64,000 nt of DNA, taken from positions 496,001 through 560,000 of the forward strand of contig NZ_CP039247.1 of NCBI RefSeq assembly GCF_004795735.1. Direction: 5' to 3'. This stretch comes from Corynebacterium endometrii (lineage in GTDB: Bacteria > Actinomycetota > Actinomycetes > Mycobacteriales > Mycobacteriaceae). Positions 38,565-46,983 of the stretch are shown piece by piece (within the stretch, counting starts at the first letter, position 1; each line of letters opens with the position of its first letter). The position numbers and the translations under genes were made by a program. The notes under the pieces were generated by a model that had not been told where the DNA came from, searched no databases, and worked only from the letters and a program-made list of their open reading frames with translations.

Positions 38565-39476
38565 ATGACTTCTTCAGCGAACGTGCCGAACCTGTATGAG
38601 TACTATGGTCTAGACCGCGGTGATGCGTGTTCTGCGATGGGCATACTCCTGGCGGACAAGGATGCCCTTTTAGAGTCGCAGGGTTGCGCGGTCACGGACC
38701 CGCGTAGATCCGAGTTGCAGTTGGCGTTCGCGGTGCTTTCTTCCCCCGCTAAGCGCGGCCTGTATGACCGGGCCCTGGCCGCGGGGCGTGCCATCACGAG
38801 GGCCGAATTGGAGTATTTGGCAAACTTCGGTGTCTGGCCGGATCCCGCGTTGCAGCGTGGCGCGGTCCCGCCGCAACCGCCGGAGCAACCGCAGCCAAGG
38901 CCGCAGCAGCCGTACAAGATGCCGCAGCCTTCCCCATACGCCCAGCCTTACAATCCGTTCCAGCAGCGGGGCTATCAGGCCCCTGTACCGGCTGAGGTTC
39001 CTGAGCAAACTGCGGATAATCTGCGGGCCTACTCCGCCTACTTAAACGGCCCTGCGGAGCGGGCCACGGCGGGCCAGCGGGTTGTAATGGCCATGATTGA
39101 TTTTAGCGTCGTGGCAATGCTTTCGTCCCTGGCGGTCGGTTTGTTCGCATGGACGGATAATACTGCAGCCTTATCCCTACTACTGCTTTCCGTCCTCTAC
39201 GTTGTGGGGCTGGAATCACGGTTCGGCGCGACCTTGGGCAAGAAGCTGCTGGGCTATGAGGTTAGGAACCGCAAGAACGGACAAAAGCTCAGCGTGGTGG
39301 AGTCAGCGAAGCGCCAATGGTTCAAACTGGTGTACTTCATTCCGGGCCCTGGAACCGTCGCATCCATTGTGGGCGCTATCTGGGGCTGGGACAGCATCAA
39401 CAAAAGCAACGATTTTATTTCGGTCCACGATGACATAGTTGATGCCGAGGTCGTAAAGATGCGTAAACAACCCTAG
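38565..39476 (+). CDS. RDD-family membrane protein with an N-terminal J-like segment
   Basis: The 303-residue protein has three parts. Residues about 8-85 (YEYYGLDRGDA ... LQLAFAVLSSPAKRGLYDRAL) resemble helices I, III and IV of a DnaJ J-domain but lack the HPD tripeptide. Residues about 100-155 are Pro/Gln/Tyr-rich. The rest is an RDD membrane domain (RATAGQRVVMAMIDFSVVAML, SRFGATLGKKLLGYEVRNRKNGQKLS). The ATG at 38565 lies 7 nt after TAATAT (38552-38557), so it is preferred to 38535. RDD proteins are membrane proteins of mostly unknown role. Its stop overlaps the convergent dacC stop by 4 bp. Confidence 0.8.
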   Translation: MTSSANVPNLYEYYGLDRGDACSAMGILLADKDALLESQGCAVTDPRRSELQLAFAVLSSPAKRGLYDRALAAGRAITRAELEYLANFGVWPDPALQRGAVPPQPPEQPQPRPQQPYKMPQPSPYAQPYNPFQQRGYQAPVPAEVPEQTADNLRAYSAYLNGPAERATAGQRVVMAMIDFSVVAMLSSLAVGLFAWTDNTAALSLLLLSVLYVVGLESRFGATLGKKLLGYEVRNRKNGQKLSVVESAKRQWFKLVYFIPGPGTVASIVGAIWGWDSINKSNDFISVHDDIVDAEVVKMRKQP

Positions 39477-40744
39477 CGCTTGCGGTGCCGGCCGGGACGG
39501 CGGGATATGGACCAGAACGCCGCGGCTAGGGCGCAGGAGCCGATTAAGAACGCAATCAACCAGGGAACCCAGGCGCCACTGGTGCTCAGCGTGGGCTCTA
39601 GATCAGGATTCGTGGCAGCGGGCGCCGGGGTGGGGGCAGAACCAGAAGGCGTAGAAGTCGGTGCAGATAGCTCATCCCTGGAGGACTCGGCCCGCTGAGC
39701 ACTTAAGGTGTCTACGCCGGAACCCGCCGGGACCGTATAAGCCTCGTTGAGGAGTCGCTGGGCCTGCTGCCAGGCGCGTGGGCCGTGATCCACGGTGGTA
39801 TCAAGCAAAACCGCGAACAGGCGGCGGCCATTACGGTCCAGGGCGCCAACAAACGTATGGTTCGCGTCATCGGTGTAACCGGTCTTGCCCCCAATTCCAT
39901 CCGGGTCGTTTAAGAAGAGGCCATTGTCATTCCACAACTCGTATCCGGGTACATCGCCGTAGCCGGGGAATTTCACCTTTTCCGTGTTGACCAGGCGGGC
40001 AAACGCTGGGTTTGAGTAGGCGGCCCGATAGATTAACGCCATGTCGTAGACGGAGGTCGACATGCCAGGAGCATCGAGTCCGGAATAGCTAGCTGCGTAA
40101 GTGGAGGTGGTTCCCAATCGCTTGGCCAGAGCATTGACCTTCTCCAGCGCGCTTTCATCGCCGCCCAGCTCCTGGGCCAGGGCGTGGGCCGCGTCATTGC
40201 CGGAGGCCATGAGAAGCCCCTGCAGGAGTTGTTCGATGGTGTATTTGCCTCCGGAGCCCAGCCCTACGGCCGAGCCGTCAATAGTGGCGGAAGCCTCGGA
40301 GGCCTCGATTGTTGTGGAGAGATCCAGCTCTTCGATTACAACGAGCGCCAGCAGCGCCTTAATGATCGATGCCGGCCGGTAGCGGCCGTGTGGGTCTTTG
40401 ATGGCGATGATCTCACCGGAATCAATGTCCGCCACAATCCAGGCGCTGGCCATGAGATCTTTGGGGACGGTGAAACCGGCCGGGGCGCTGATGCCACACG
40501 CCGCGTCCATCACCGGCGGAAGCGGGGTAGGGGCTGCCTGACCCGGTGCGAGGCGTTCAGACGTAGTGACCGGCTTGGGCGGGGTGAGACGAAACGGGCA
40601 ATCATCAGTTGAGGGGGCCGCGGTGCGGGTGGTGGGCTCCGGGGTGGACTCCGCCACCCCAGGAAGAGGCGTGGTGGCTTCCTGGGCGTATGCCTGCGGG
40701 CACGCTAGCGCGGCGCAGACGGCCACTGCAAGGAACTTCTTCAT
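39473..40744 (-). CDS. dacC: D-alanyl-D-alanine carboxypeptidase (penicillin-binding protein, S11)
   Basis: The 423-residue protein has a signal peptide (MKKFLAVAVCAALACPQAYA), a Pro/Thr-rich linker, and the S11 catalytic domain: SxxK in RPASIIKALLALV, SGN in LMASGNDAAHALAQEL, and KTG in IGGKTGYTDDANHTFVGAL. After a Ser/Pro/Ala-rich stretch comes a C-terminal membrane helix (WVPWLIAFLIGSCALAAAFW) and a basic tail, so it is anchored facing the wall. It trims pentapeptide stems of peptidoglycan. The ATG at 40744 is chosen because it begins the signal peptide. The symbol follows common corynebacterial naming. Confidence 0.9.
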   Translation of the reverse strand: MKKFLAVAVCAALACPQAYAQEATTPLPGVAESTPEPTTRTAAPSTDDCPFRLTPPKPVTTSERLAPGQAAPTPLPPVMDAACGISAPAGFTVPKDLMASAWIVADIDSGEIIAIKDPHGRYRPASIIKALLALVVIEELDLSTTIEASEASATIDGSAVGLGSGGKYTIEQLLQGLLMASGNDAAHALAQELGGDESALEKVNALAKRLGTTSTYAASYSGLDAPGMSTSVYDMALIYRAAYSNPAFARLVNTEKVKFPGYGDVPGYELWNDNGLFLNDPDGIGGKTGYTDDANHTFVGALDRNGRRLFAVLLDTTVDHGPRAWQQAQRLLNEAYTVPAGSGVDTLSAQRAESSRDELSAPTSTPSGSAPTPAPAATNPDLEPTLSTSGAWVPWLIAFLIGSCALAAAFWSISRRPGRHRKR

Positions 40745-40783
40745 GACATGACACATCTTAAGCCCCCGCCTACGATGGTCCGT

Positions 40784-41746
40784 ATGCATGACGCACCGAT
40801 TATTAGCCCGGAAAACAAAAGCTCTTCACGTGAGATCATTGAGACCCTGCCCAAGGTGGACCTCCACGTGCACGTCCCCGCCGCGGGAGATCCGCGCGAA
40901 GACGTGCACGCATGCCTCGAAAAATTGGCAGCGGACCGGGTCGCGTATGCGGAACTGCGTGTGAGCCCCGAGTCCTACGAGGGCCGTCCGGCGGAGATTA
41001 TCTCCCTGGCTCTCGAAGGTTTAGACGTGCCGGGCATCGATGCCCGCCTGGTCATTGAGGTGCGTAAGGATACGGGCCGCGCCGAGGAGATCGCCGGGCT
41101 GGCCGTGGAATGCGCGCAACGCGACCCGCGCGTGGTGGGCGCTGACTTTGCGGGTCCCGGTTCACTGGATGCAGTTGCGCAGGCCGCGGCAGTTTTGCGC
41201 CAGGCGTATGTGCCGTTTTCAGTCCAGGCCGGAGCGGAGGACTTCGAGGAGATTAGCCAGGCGGTACAGCTGGGGGCGACCCGCATCGGCTTTGCGACCG
41301 CGGTATTGGAGGATTTCACCGCGACCGTTGATGGCATCGTTCCGGGCAAGGTGTCGAGCTGGCTGCGAGACCGCCGGGTGACCATTGAATCGGCACCCCT
41401 GCACGAACAGAGGCAAGGCGCCTTGGATGACATTGAGGATCACCCGCTGCCGCTGCTGCATCAGCTTGGCTTTACCTGCGCCATTTGCGCCGGCGATGGT
41501 GCCTCCGGCAGCCTCACGGACGTGTTTGAGGCCCTGCACGAGCGTTTCACCTATGGCCTTGAGGAGTTCTTTGAGCACACCGTTAAGGCCCTGGACAATG
41601 CTTACTGCGCAATGGAGGATCGCCAGCACATCCTGGAGACCTACATCGTTCCCGGCTATCGGGCATATGCGGACGCGGAATACGCAGAGGATGCCGCCTT
41701 TGCCGGTAAGCCAGATGCCGACGCCGAAGACGGCGAGCAGCACTAA
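40784..41746 (+). CDS. Adenosine-deaminase-like amidohydrolase with degenerate active site
   Basis: The 320-residue protein aligns with the adenosine/AMP deaminase family: PKVDLHVHVPAAGD keeps the metal HxH (28-30), YAELRVSPES follows, and the C-terminal YGLEEFFEHTVKALDNAYCAMEDRQHI is typical. However, the HAGE proton-shuttle motif is AGAED (149-153), RIGHG is RIGFA (167-171) and NTDDP is CAGDGA (235-240), so catalytic His, Glu and Asp residues appear lost. It may be inactive or act on something else. TACGAT (40771-40776) 7 nt before the ATG fixes the start. Its stop overlaps the next start by 1 base. Confidence 0.75.
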   Translation: MHDAPIISPENKSSSREIIETLPKVDLHVHVPAAGDPREDVHACLEKLAADRVAYAELRVSPESYEGRPAEIISLALEGLDVPGIDARLVIEVRKDTGRAEEIAGLAVECAQRDPRVVGADFAGPGSLDAVAQAAAVLRQAYVPFSVQAGAEDFEEISQAVQLGATRIGFATAVLEDFTATVDGIVPGKVSSWLRDRRVTIESAPLHEQRQGALDDIEDHPLPLLHQLGFTCAICAGDGASGSLTDVFEALHERFTYGLEEFFEHTVKALDNAYCAMEDRQHILETYIVPGYRAYADAEYAEDAAFAGKPDADAEDGEQH

Positions 41747-42825
41747 TGCATCGGCGCGTCAAGGGTGGCCTCTACGCCGCGGGAGGGCTGGCCGCGGCCG
41801 GTGCGCTGACCGCCTGCGCCTGGGGCGCGGCGGGCTACGCCTATGCGCGAACCCGCAGGCCATTTCTGTCCGAGGTAGCCCCCGAGCTTCGCAGCCCCGC
41901 GCTCTACTGGCCGGGTCATCTGCTACCGGAGCGGGGCTTTATCTGGTTGTCCCGGCTGATAAACCTGGTCAACCCGGACCGCGCGTATAGCGCTGATTAT
42001 CCGGTGGACCTTGACATAGTCGCGGGCAAGTCTCCTGAAGGCCATCCCTTCCGCGCCCGCAGGCTGACCCCTCACGCGGGTAGGGACACCCTCAAGCCCG
42101 CAATGCTGTGGACCCATGGAGGCGGCCACCTGATCGGCAGCGCGGGATTTTATGACCCGCAAAATGCCCGCATCGCTGCCGAACTGGGCATGGTGGTCTA
42201 CGCGGCGGAGTACCGCAAGTCTACCGAGGCACCGTTTCCCGCCGACCTCGATGATTGCTACGCGGTGCTGCGCTACATGCAGGACAACGCCCGGGACCTA
42301 GGCATAGATCCGGAGCGGATTGCAGTCTGCGGTGATTCCGCCGGAGGCGGGTTGGCCGCGGGAGTGGTCCAACGCGCGCATGATGCGGGCCATCCCGTGG
42401 CTTTCCAGGGCTTGGTATATCCCATGATCGACCACCGCACCGGCCAGGTGGGTGACGTAAAAGCTGGCTCCATGGGCCAGTTCATCTGGTCCCCGCAATC
42501 CAACCGGGGAGCGTGGGCGCAGTATTTGGGCGCGGACCACATCGCCCGCGGCAAGCAGGGCCGGCTGCCACAGTATGCGTCCCCCGCGCGCCGGGAGGAC
42601 CTGAAGGGGCTGCCCACGACCTGGATAGGTGTGGGCAGCATCGACCTATTCCACGATGAATCCGTGGCCTTTGCCCGGCGCCTGGCGGAGGCCGGCGTAC
42701 CCGTCGACTTAGAGGTCTATGAGGGCGCATATCACGGTTTTGAGCACATCAAGCCCAAGGCCCCACAGTCGCGTAAGCTGCTCACTGACTTTATCGCCGC
42801 GGTGAGAACCGGGGTAGGGGCCTAG
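41746..42825 (+). CDS. Alpha/beta hydrolase, hormone-sensitive-lipase family esterase
   Basis: The 359-residue protein has an N-terminal hydrophobic segment (YAAGGLAAAGALTACAWGAAGYAY) that could anchor or export it, then an HSL-family esterase fold: oxyanion motif LWTHGGGHLIGS (about 121-132), nucleophile elbow CGDSAGGGLAAG (about 191-202), an Asp region near SIDLFHDESVAFA, and the catalytic His in GAYHGFEHI. It probably hydrolyses acyl esters. Its ATG overlaps the stop of the deaminase-like gene (TAATG), so the two are expressed together. Its natural substrate is unknown. Confidence 0.85.
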   Translation: MHRRVKGGLYAAGGLAAAGALTACAWGAAGYAYARTRRPFLSEVAPELRSPALYWPGHLLPERGFIWLSRLINLVNPDRAYSADYPVDLDIVAGKSPEGHPFRARRLTPHAGRDTLKPAMLWTHGGGHLIGSAGFYDPQNARIAAELGMVVYAAEYRKSTEAPFPADLDDCYAVLRYMQDNARDLGIDPERIAVCGDSAGGGLAAGVVQRAHDAGHPVAFQGLVYPMIDHRTGQVGDVKAGSMGQFIWSPQSNRGAWAQYLGADHIARGKQGRLPQYASPARREDLKGLPTTWIGVGSIDLFHDESVAFARRLAEAGVPVDLEVYEGAYHGFEHIKPKAPQSRKLLTDFIAAVRTGVGA

Positions 42826-42894
42826 GCGCACGCCGAGGAGGCGGAAGGTGAAATACCGGCAAGCGCCTGGGGCGCGGAAACTAAGCAAAGAAAA

Positions 42895-42928
42895 AGCACC
42901 TAACCGCCTTGAAAGGGGGCTAGGTGCT
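42895..42928 (-). terminator. Terminator of the 412-aa hypothetical gene
   Basis: AGCACCTA/TAGGTGCT (42895-42902, 42921-42928); read on the minus strand the hairpin is followed by TTTTTCTTT, a good intrinsic terminator. Confidence 0.8.
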
Positions 42929-42942
42929 AAAGAACTGCTTGC

Positions 42943-44181
42943 CTAGAACTTGGAGAAGCGCTTTACCAGCATCTCTTCGATCTTCTTCCAGGCCTCCGCA
43001 TGGTCGGAGTACGGCTTGGAGGGGACGTAACCCGCGTGCTCGGTGGAGCCCAGCATGTATCCCAAGTAATCCTGGAAGCGCGGGTTTGCCAGGAGGAACT
43101 CGTTGATGGAATCATCGCCAGCCCAGTCCGCCGCGTCCGCGCAGACTTCATAACAGCGCCCCAGCTGATCCGCATCAACTTCCTCTGGCCCCTTTTCTAT
43201 GGAACGGGTAAGGCCGTTAAAGGAGTACTGGTTGTCCGGGTGGACCATGACCTCAAGCTCGCCGGCGTTGGCAGCGGTGGCCAAATCCTCCCAGGTAGAC
43301 ACCCGTGCCAAATCATGGTCATCGTGCTCCATTATCCAGCGCTGCAGGTGCTTGCCGGTTGGGAAGGTGAAGATTTCACCCCATTTGCCCAGGAAGACAG
43401 GCTTGGACCCCAGGTAAGTGCGCAACGTGTATACGGACTTGGAATCGATGGTGATTTTCACCGGGTCAATGCCGGCTGCGGCCCACGCGGACTTGTCATA
43501 CGGGTCAGCCTGCTCCGCGGCGGCCTTGCGCGCTTCCGCGGCCTCGGTGCGTGCCTTCTCGGCCGCGGCGGTGGCGGCCTGGATGCGGGTTTCTGCGTCA
43601 GTAATTGCGGCGGAATCTAGATCGGAGCTCGGGACTATCTTGACGGCCTCATCGAAGTCCTCGATGACCTGCTTCCAGTTGCCCAGGATTACGCGGCCCA
43701 CGCCGGACCATTCACTCAATCCCTGGTCGCCGGAGTAGTGCTCGGCGCCGCGAGGCACGTTGCGCAGGATGGAGTGTGAGGCGAAGAAGATAGAGGTCTT
43801 GTTGCAGCCGGCAACCTCGGCGAGGTGCTCGGCGATCTCCAGGTTGCGGGCGACGGTGGAGACGTTCTCGTGGGACGGGCGACCCGCCAGGTACTCGGGC
43901 ACGCCGATTAGGTCATACTCATCCCGCTTGCCCGGAACCACACGATCGGCTTCGCGCGCATTGAATGACTCCCAGTGCGGATGGCCTAGCAGGTCATGGC
44001 GGGCACCGGACTCAATGAAGGCTAGGAGTTCTGCGGGGGAGTTAAACAGCAGTACGTTGACGTCATCGCCCAAAAAGGCGTGCCATTCCGTGCCGTTTTG
44101 GCGCCACTTTGGGGCGTAGAGGGTGAAAAAATCCCCCTCGGTAAGGGACAGCTGTACGGGAACGATTGCGCGGGTGCTCAT
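42943..44181 (-). CDS. Uncharacterised 412-aa protein with central coiled coil
   Basis: The protein has no signal peptide or membrane helix. An N-terminal half (about 1-195) and a C-terminal half (about 240-412) show a loosely repeated pattern: a globular segment with FLGDDVNVLLFNSPAELLAFIES is echoed by FLGKWGEIFTFPTGKHLQRWIME. Between them lies an Ala/Glu/Lys-rich heptad-like stretch (about 198-232). This suggests an internal duplication joined by a coiled coil. The start at ATG 44181 lies 8 nt after TAGACT (44195-44190 on the minus strand). I do not recognise a known function; similar proteins exist in corynebacteria to my knowledge. Confidence 0.75.
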   Translation of the reverse strand: MSTRAIVPVQLSLTEGDFFTLYAPKWRQNGTEWHAFLGDDVNVLLFNSPAELLAFIESGARHDLLGHPHWESFNAREADRVVPGKRDEYDLIGVPEYLAGRPSHENVSTVARNLEIAEHLAEVAGCNKTSIFFASHSILRNVPRGAEHYSGDQGLSEWSGVGRVILGNWKQVIEDFDEAVKIVPSSDLDSAAITDAETRIQAATAAAEKARTEAAEARKAAAEQADPYDKSAWAAAGIDPVKITIDSKSVYTLRTYLGSKPVFLGKWGEIFTFPTGKHLQRWIMEHDDHDLARVSTWEDLATAANAGELEVMVHPDNQYSFNGLTRSIEKGPEEVDADQLGRCYEVCADAADWAGDDSINEFLLANPRFQDYLGYMLGSTEHAGYVPSKPYSDHAEAWKKIEEMLVKRFSKF

Positions 44182-44245
44182 GGGCACACAGTCTACTCAA
44201 ATCGCAAGACAATCCACATATTTGGCCCGCGTGAGCTGCCAGCTT

Positions 44246-45187
44246 CTAACCCGTTGGCCTCCAAAAGCCCTTAAACGCCATGCCCATGTTCGTGGTGCGC
44301 AGTGGGTTGGTCTGGACCGGGTCTCCGGCCTCGATGATTTGCCCATCGCCGGCGTACATTGCCACATGGCCATCCCAAACCACGAGGTCCCCCAGCTGCA
44401 ATTCGTGGGCGCTGACTTGTCTTCCCACAGTTTGTTCCTGAGCCAGACGCGGCAGTTCCACCCCGGCCTGGCCCCATGCATATTGGGTAAGCCCAGAGCA
44501 ATCGAAACCCCCATTGCCGGTGCCGCCCCAGGCGTATGGGGCTCCAAGTTGGCTCCGCGCCGCCGCCACGGCCGCGGCTCCGGCGGAGCTGCCCGCGCCC
44601 TGGGCCTCTTCGCCCACCGCCGCCGGGGTTTCCGGTGCGGCCTCTCGCGGCGCGGCGACGGGGGCAATTGCCCGGCTCGTTGCCGCCGCCGATTCGAGCT
44701 CGCGAAGAGCCGCCGCGCCTCCGCTCGTGGTTTCCACCGGCGGGCGCCGTGCGACGGGCAGCAGGGGAGTGGCCGCCTCGGCCATGTCTGAGGCCAATTC
44801 CTGGACCCTGCGGGTGGCCTGGGCTATGAAGCTCCGTGCTAACACGGCCAGCTCGGCGCGGGCGGCGGCCTGAATCGCCGGCACCGGAATCAGCATCCGC
44901 AGCCCGGGGGCCAAGGCGTGACGGAGGAGCCGTTGGCCGATGAGCAGGACGTCCGCCGCGGCGGCCTCGGCGAGTTCCTTGCCCTTGCGGGCCACGGCCG
45001 CAACGGTGGATTTGTCCTCGCCGAGGAGGCGGGCCGCGGCTACGAGGGCGGCGTCGGAGCCGTGGGTGGCCTGGGCCAACTCGCGCACTGGCCGCAAGTC
45101 TGGGCCTGGCGGAAGCTGCGGGAGTTCAACGCGCGGAGGGGTCAGGCCGGCGATGACCCGCAGGGCGCTGGCGATACCAATCCACAT
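44246..45187 (-). CDS. NlpC/P60 (C40) peptidase with helical N-terminal domain and no signal peptide
   Basis: The 313-residue protein ends in an NlpC/P60 domain (about 203-313): AWGGTGNGGFDCSGLTQYAW with catalytic Cys230, and LGDLVVWDGHVAMYAGDGQIIEAG with catalytic His274. These enzymes cut peptide stems of peptidoglycan. The first 150 residues are Ala-rich helices without a Sec signal or lipobox, followed by a Pro/Ala/Ser linker. Export by a non-Sec route such as ESX is possible but unproven. Its ATG overlaps the stop of the upstream 95-residue gene by one base, so they are made together. Confidence 0.82.
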   Translation of the reverse strand: MWIGIASALRVIAGLTPPRVELPQLPPGPDLRPVRELAQATHGSDAALVAAARLLGEDKSTVAAVARKGKELAEAAAADVLLIGQRLLRHALAPGLRMLIPVPAIQAAARAELAVLARSFIAQATRRVQELASDMAEAATPLLPVARRPPVETTSGGAAALRELESAAATSRAIAPVAAPREAAPETPAAVGEEAQGAGSSAGAAAVAAARSQLGAPYAWGGTGNGGFDCSGLTQYAWGQAGVELPRLAQEQTVGRQVSAHELQLGDLVVWDGHVAMYAGDGQIIEAGDPVQTNPLRTTNMGMAFKGFWRPTG

Positions 45188-45474
45188 TAGGCACCACCGC
45201 CGGCGAACGCGCGAGCGTAGTCCCCGTCTACGCGCCTGCCTGCGGCGGCGACGGCATGGCCCAGGCTGGCTAGGTGCGTATAATCCCTACGCAGCGCCGC
45301 CTCATGGGCGGCGATCGCTGCCAACGCAGCGCGCATTGCCGAGCCAAACTCACCGTAAACACTGAATCCCCCGGCCCCACCGGGGTCTGGGCTGCGCCCT
45401 AGTTTTTCGGCCTGAAAGGCGAGGTCACGGGCCACGACGCGGACATGGTCTGGGTCAATGTCAAAAATCTTCAT
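45187..45474 (-). CDS. Small helical protein (95 aa) paired with the C40 peptidase
   Basis: This 95-residue protein (MKIFDIDPDHVRVVARDLAF...) is predicted to be two helices around a Gly-rich turn (PDPGGAGGFSVYGEFG, about 30-45), the size and layout of WXG100/ESX-type proteins, though no WXG motif or clear YxxxD/E tail is present; the turn has YGEFG instead. It is directly coupled (TAATG) to the NlpC/P60 gene. It may be a chaperone, partner or secretion escort for that enzyme. The family resemblance is structural by eye only. It is divergent from upp. Confidence 0.7.
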   Translation of the reverse strand: MKIFDIDPDHVRVVARDLAFQAEKLGRSPDPGGAGGFSVYGEFGSAMRAALAAIAAHEAALRRDYTHLASLGHAVAAAGRRVDGDYARAFAGGGA

Positions 45475-45542
45475 ACCTCATTGGACTGTGATTAGCGCCC
45501 AATGGTTCCCGAATTTTTTCATGCTGGCATACGATAGACGTC

Positions 45543-46181
45543 ATGGAAATCCACGTAGTAGACCACCCATTGGCCGCTTCACGCCTGACTCTTATGCGCG
45601 ATAAGCGCAGTGACAACGCTGCGTTCCGTGCCGCTTTGAATGACCTGGGCACCATGCTCATCTACGAAGCCTCCCGCGACCTGCCCGTCGAGAGTTTCGA
45701 TTGCGAAACCCCAGTGGCGGTGGCGCAGGGCACCCGCCTTGAGAATCCTCCAATTATTGTTCCGATTATTCGCGCCGGCTTGGGCATGATTGACCCGGCG
45801 CTGTCCATGATTCCGGACGCGCAGGTGGGTTTCATTGGCCTTGCTCGCAACGAGGAGACCCACGAACCGGTTCCGTACCTCGAGGCGCTGCCTGAGGATC
45901 TGTCAGGCCACAAGGTATTCCTGGTGGACCCAATGCTGGCTACCGGTGGCTCGTTGATTTACGCGTTGCGCCTGCTGGCCGACCGCGGCGCTAAGGACAT
46001 CGTGTGCGTTTGCATGGTTTCCGCTCAAAAGGGCGTGGACACCCTGGTCGATTCCGGATTGCCGATTGAAAAACTGGTGACCGCCTGCATTGACCCCGAG
46101 CTCAATGAGGACGCCTACATTGTCCCCGGGCTGGGTGACGCGGGTGACCGCCTGTACGGTCCGCGCAACATCGACTTCTAA
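45543..46181 (+). CDS. upp: Uracil phosphoribosyltransferase
   Basis: The 212-residue enzyme salvages uracil to UMP using PRPP. Seen: the N-terminal [25 protein letters not shown], the flexible loop [37 protein letters not shown], the PRPP motif [21 protein letters not shown] (about 122-142) and the uracil-binding C-terminal [22 protein letters not shown] (45530-45535) lies 7 nt before the ATG, so the mRNA is probably leaderless. Confidence 0.96.
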   Translation: MEIHVVDHPLAASRLTLMRDKRSDNAAFRAALNDLGTMLIYEASRDLPVESFDCETPVAVAQGTRLENPPIIVPIIRAGLGMIDPALSMIPDAQVGFIGLARNEETHEPVPYLEALPEDLSGHKVFLVDPMLATGGSLIYALRLLADRGAKDIVCVCMVSAQKGVDTLVDSGLPIEKLVTACIDPELNEDAYIVPGLGDAGDRLYGPRNIDF

Positions 46182-46334
46182 GGGTTGAAGCGCCTAGCCG
46201 GGCGCCCTCATTTGTAAAAGGGGTTCCATGGTTGGGCCGGGTTGGCTAGACTGGTCAGCAAGTTTCCACGCGGGGGCGTGGGGCTTGCTGATTTTTCTAT
46301 ATCGGGTAAAAGACGATTCATCGGGGGAATTATC

Positions 46335-46820
46335 GTGGATTTCAATCGCACCTTTAAACAATCGGGGCCAATCCAGGCACGACTCGCCACGGCAACGGCG
46401 GCAGCGGGCACGCGCCCAGGTCGCAGGGCGGGAAAGCGCTCGTCGACCCGTAGCGCAAGCGGCACTGGCCGCGGCTCGCAGGGCTCCGTCCATAGGCTCG
46501 TGTGGTCCCGCTACGGGTATAGCTTTTCCGTCCAGCTTAAAAGCCTGCGGCGCGCCCGCGGGCTCTCGCAGCAGGCGCTGGCGGATATCTCCGGGATATC
46601 GCGCAACCAGATTTCCAATCTGGAGCGTAATGAAAATAACCGCAACTCCATGGCAGACCCGTGCCTTTCTACTATCTACCGCTTGGCGTTAGCCCTTGAG
46701 GTGGAGCCGGCGATGCTTTTGCCGTCCGCGCAGCCCCGGGACACGCCGCAGGACCTTATGCCATTTCCGGCCGAGTACGTGGCTGAGCGGCGGGGGAGCC
46801 TGATGGCCGCGGCGCGCTAG
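46335..46820 (+). CDS. XRE-family transcriptional regulator
   Basis: The 161-residue protein has a basic, Ser/Arg-rich N-terminal 60 residues and a helix-turn-helix domain at about 67-130: FSVQLKSLRRARGLSQQALADISGISRNQISNLERNENN followed by STIYRLALALEVEPAMLLPS. The C-terminus is short, with no ligand domain. The GTG at 46335 follows GGGGAA; the frame is open further upstream to 46242. A similar XRE regulator follows upp in C. glutamicum. Target genes are unknown. Confidence 0.8.
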   Translation: MDFNRTFKQSGPIQARLATATAAAGTRPGRRAGKRSSTRSASGTGRGSQGSVHRLVWSRYGYSFSVQLKSLRRARGLSQQALADISGISRNQISNLERNENNRNSMADPCLSTIYRLALALEVEPAMLLPSAQPRDTPQDLMPFPAEYVAERRGSLMAAAR

Positions 46821-46983
46821 CGAGGGGCACGGCAGGGGCCGATGAAACTAACGGTTGGTCGGGGCGCTGGGTAAGTTGTAAGCTGGAGCGAGTAAAACGT
46901 ACTGCTTTGTCTATTCACGTGTAAAAATGACAGGCAGCACGGTCTATTTCTCCTGTTCGACGCGGCTTTTGGGAGGCGCACTT

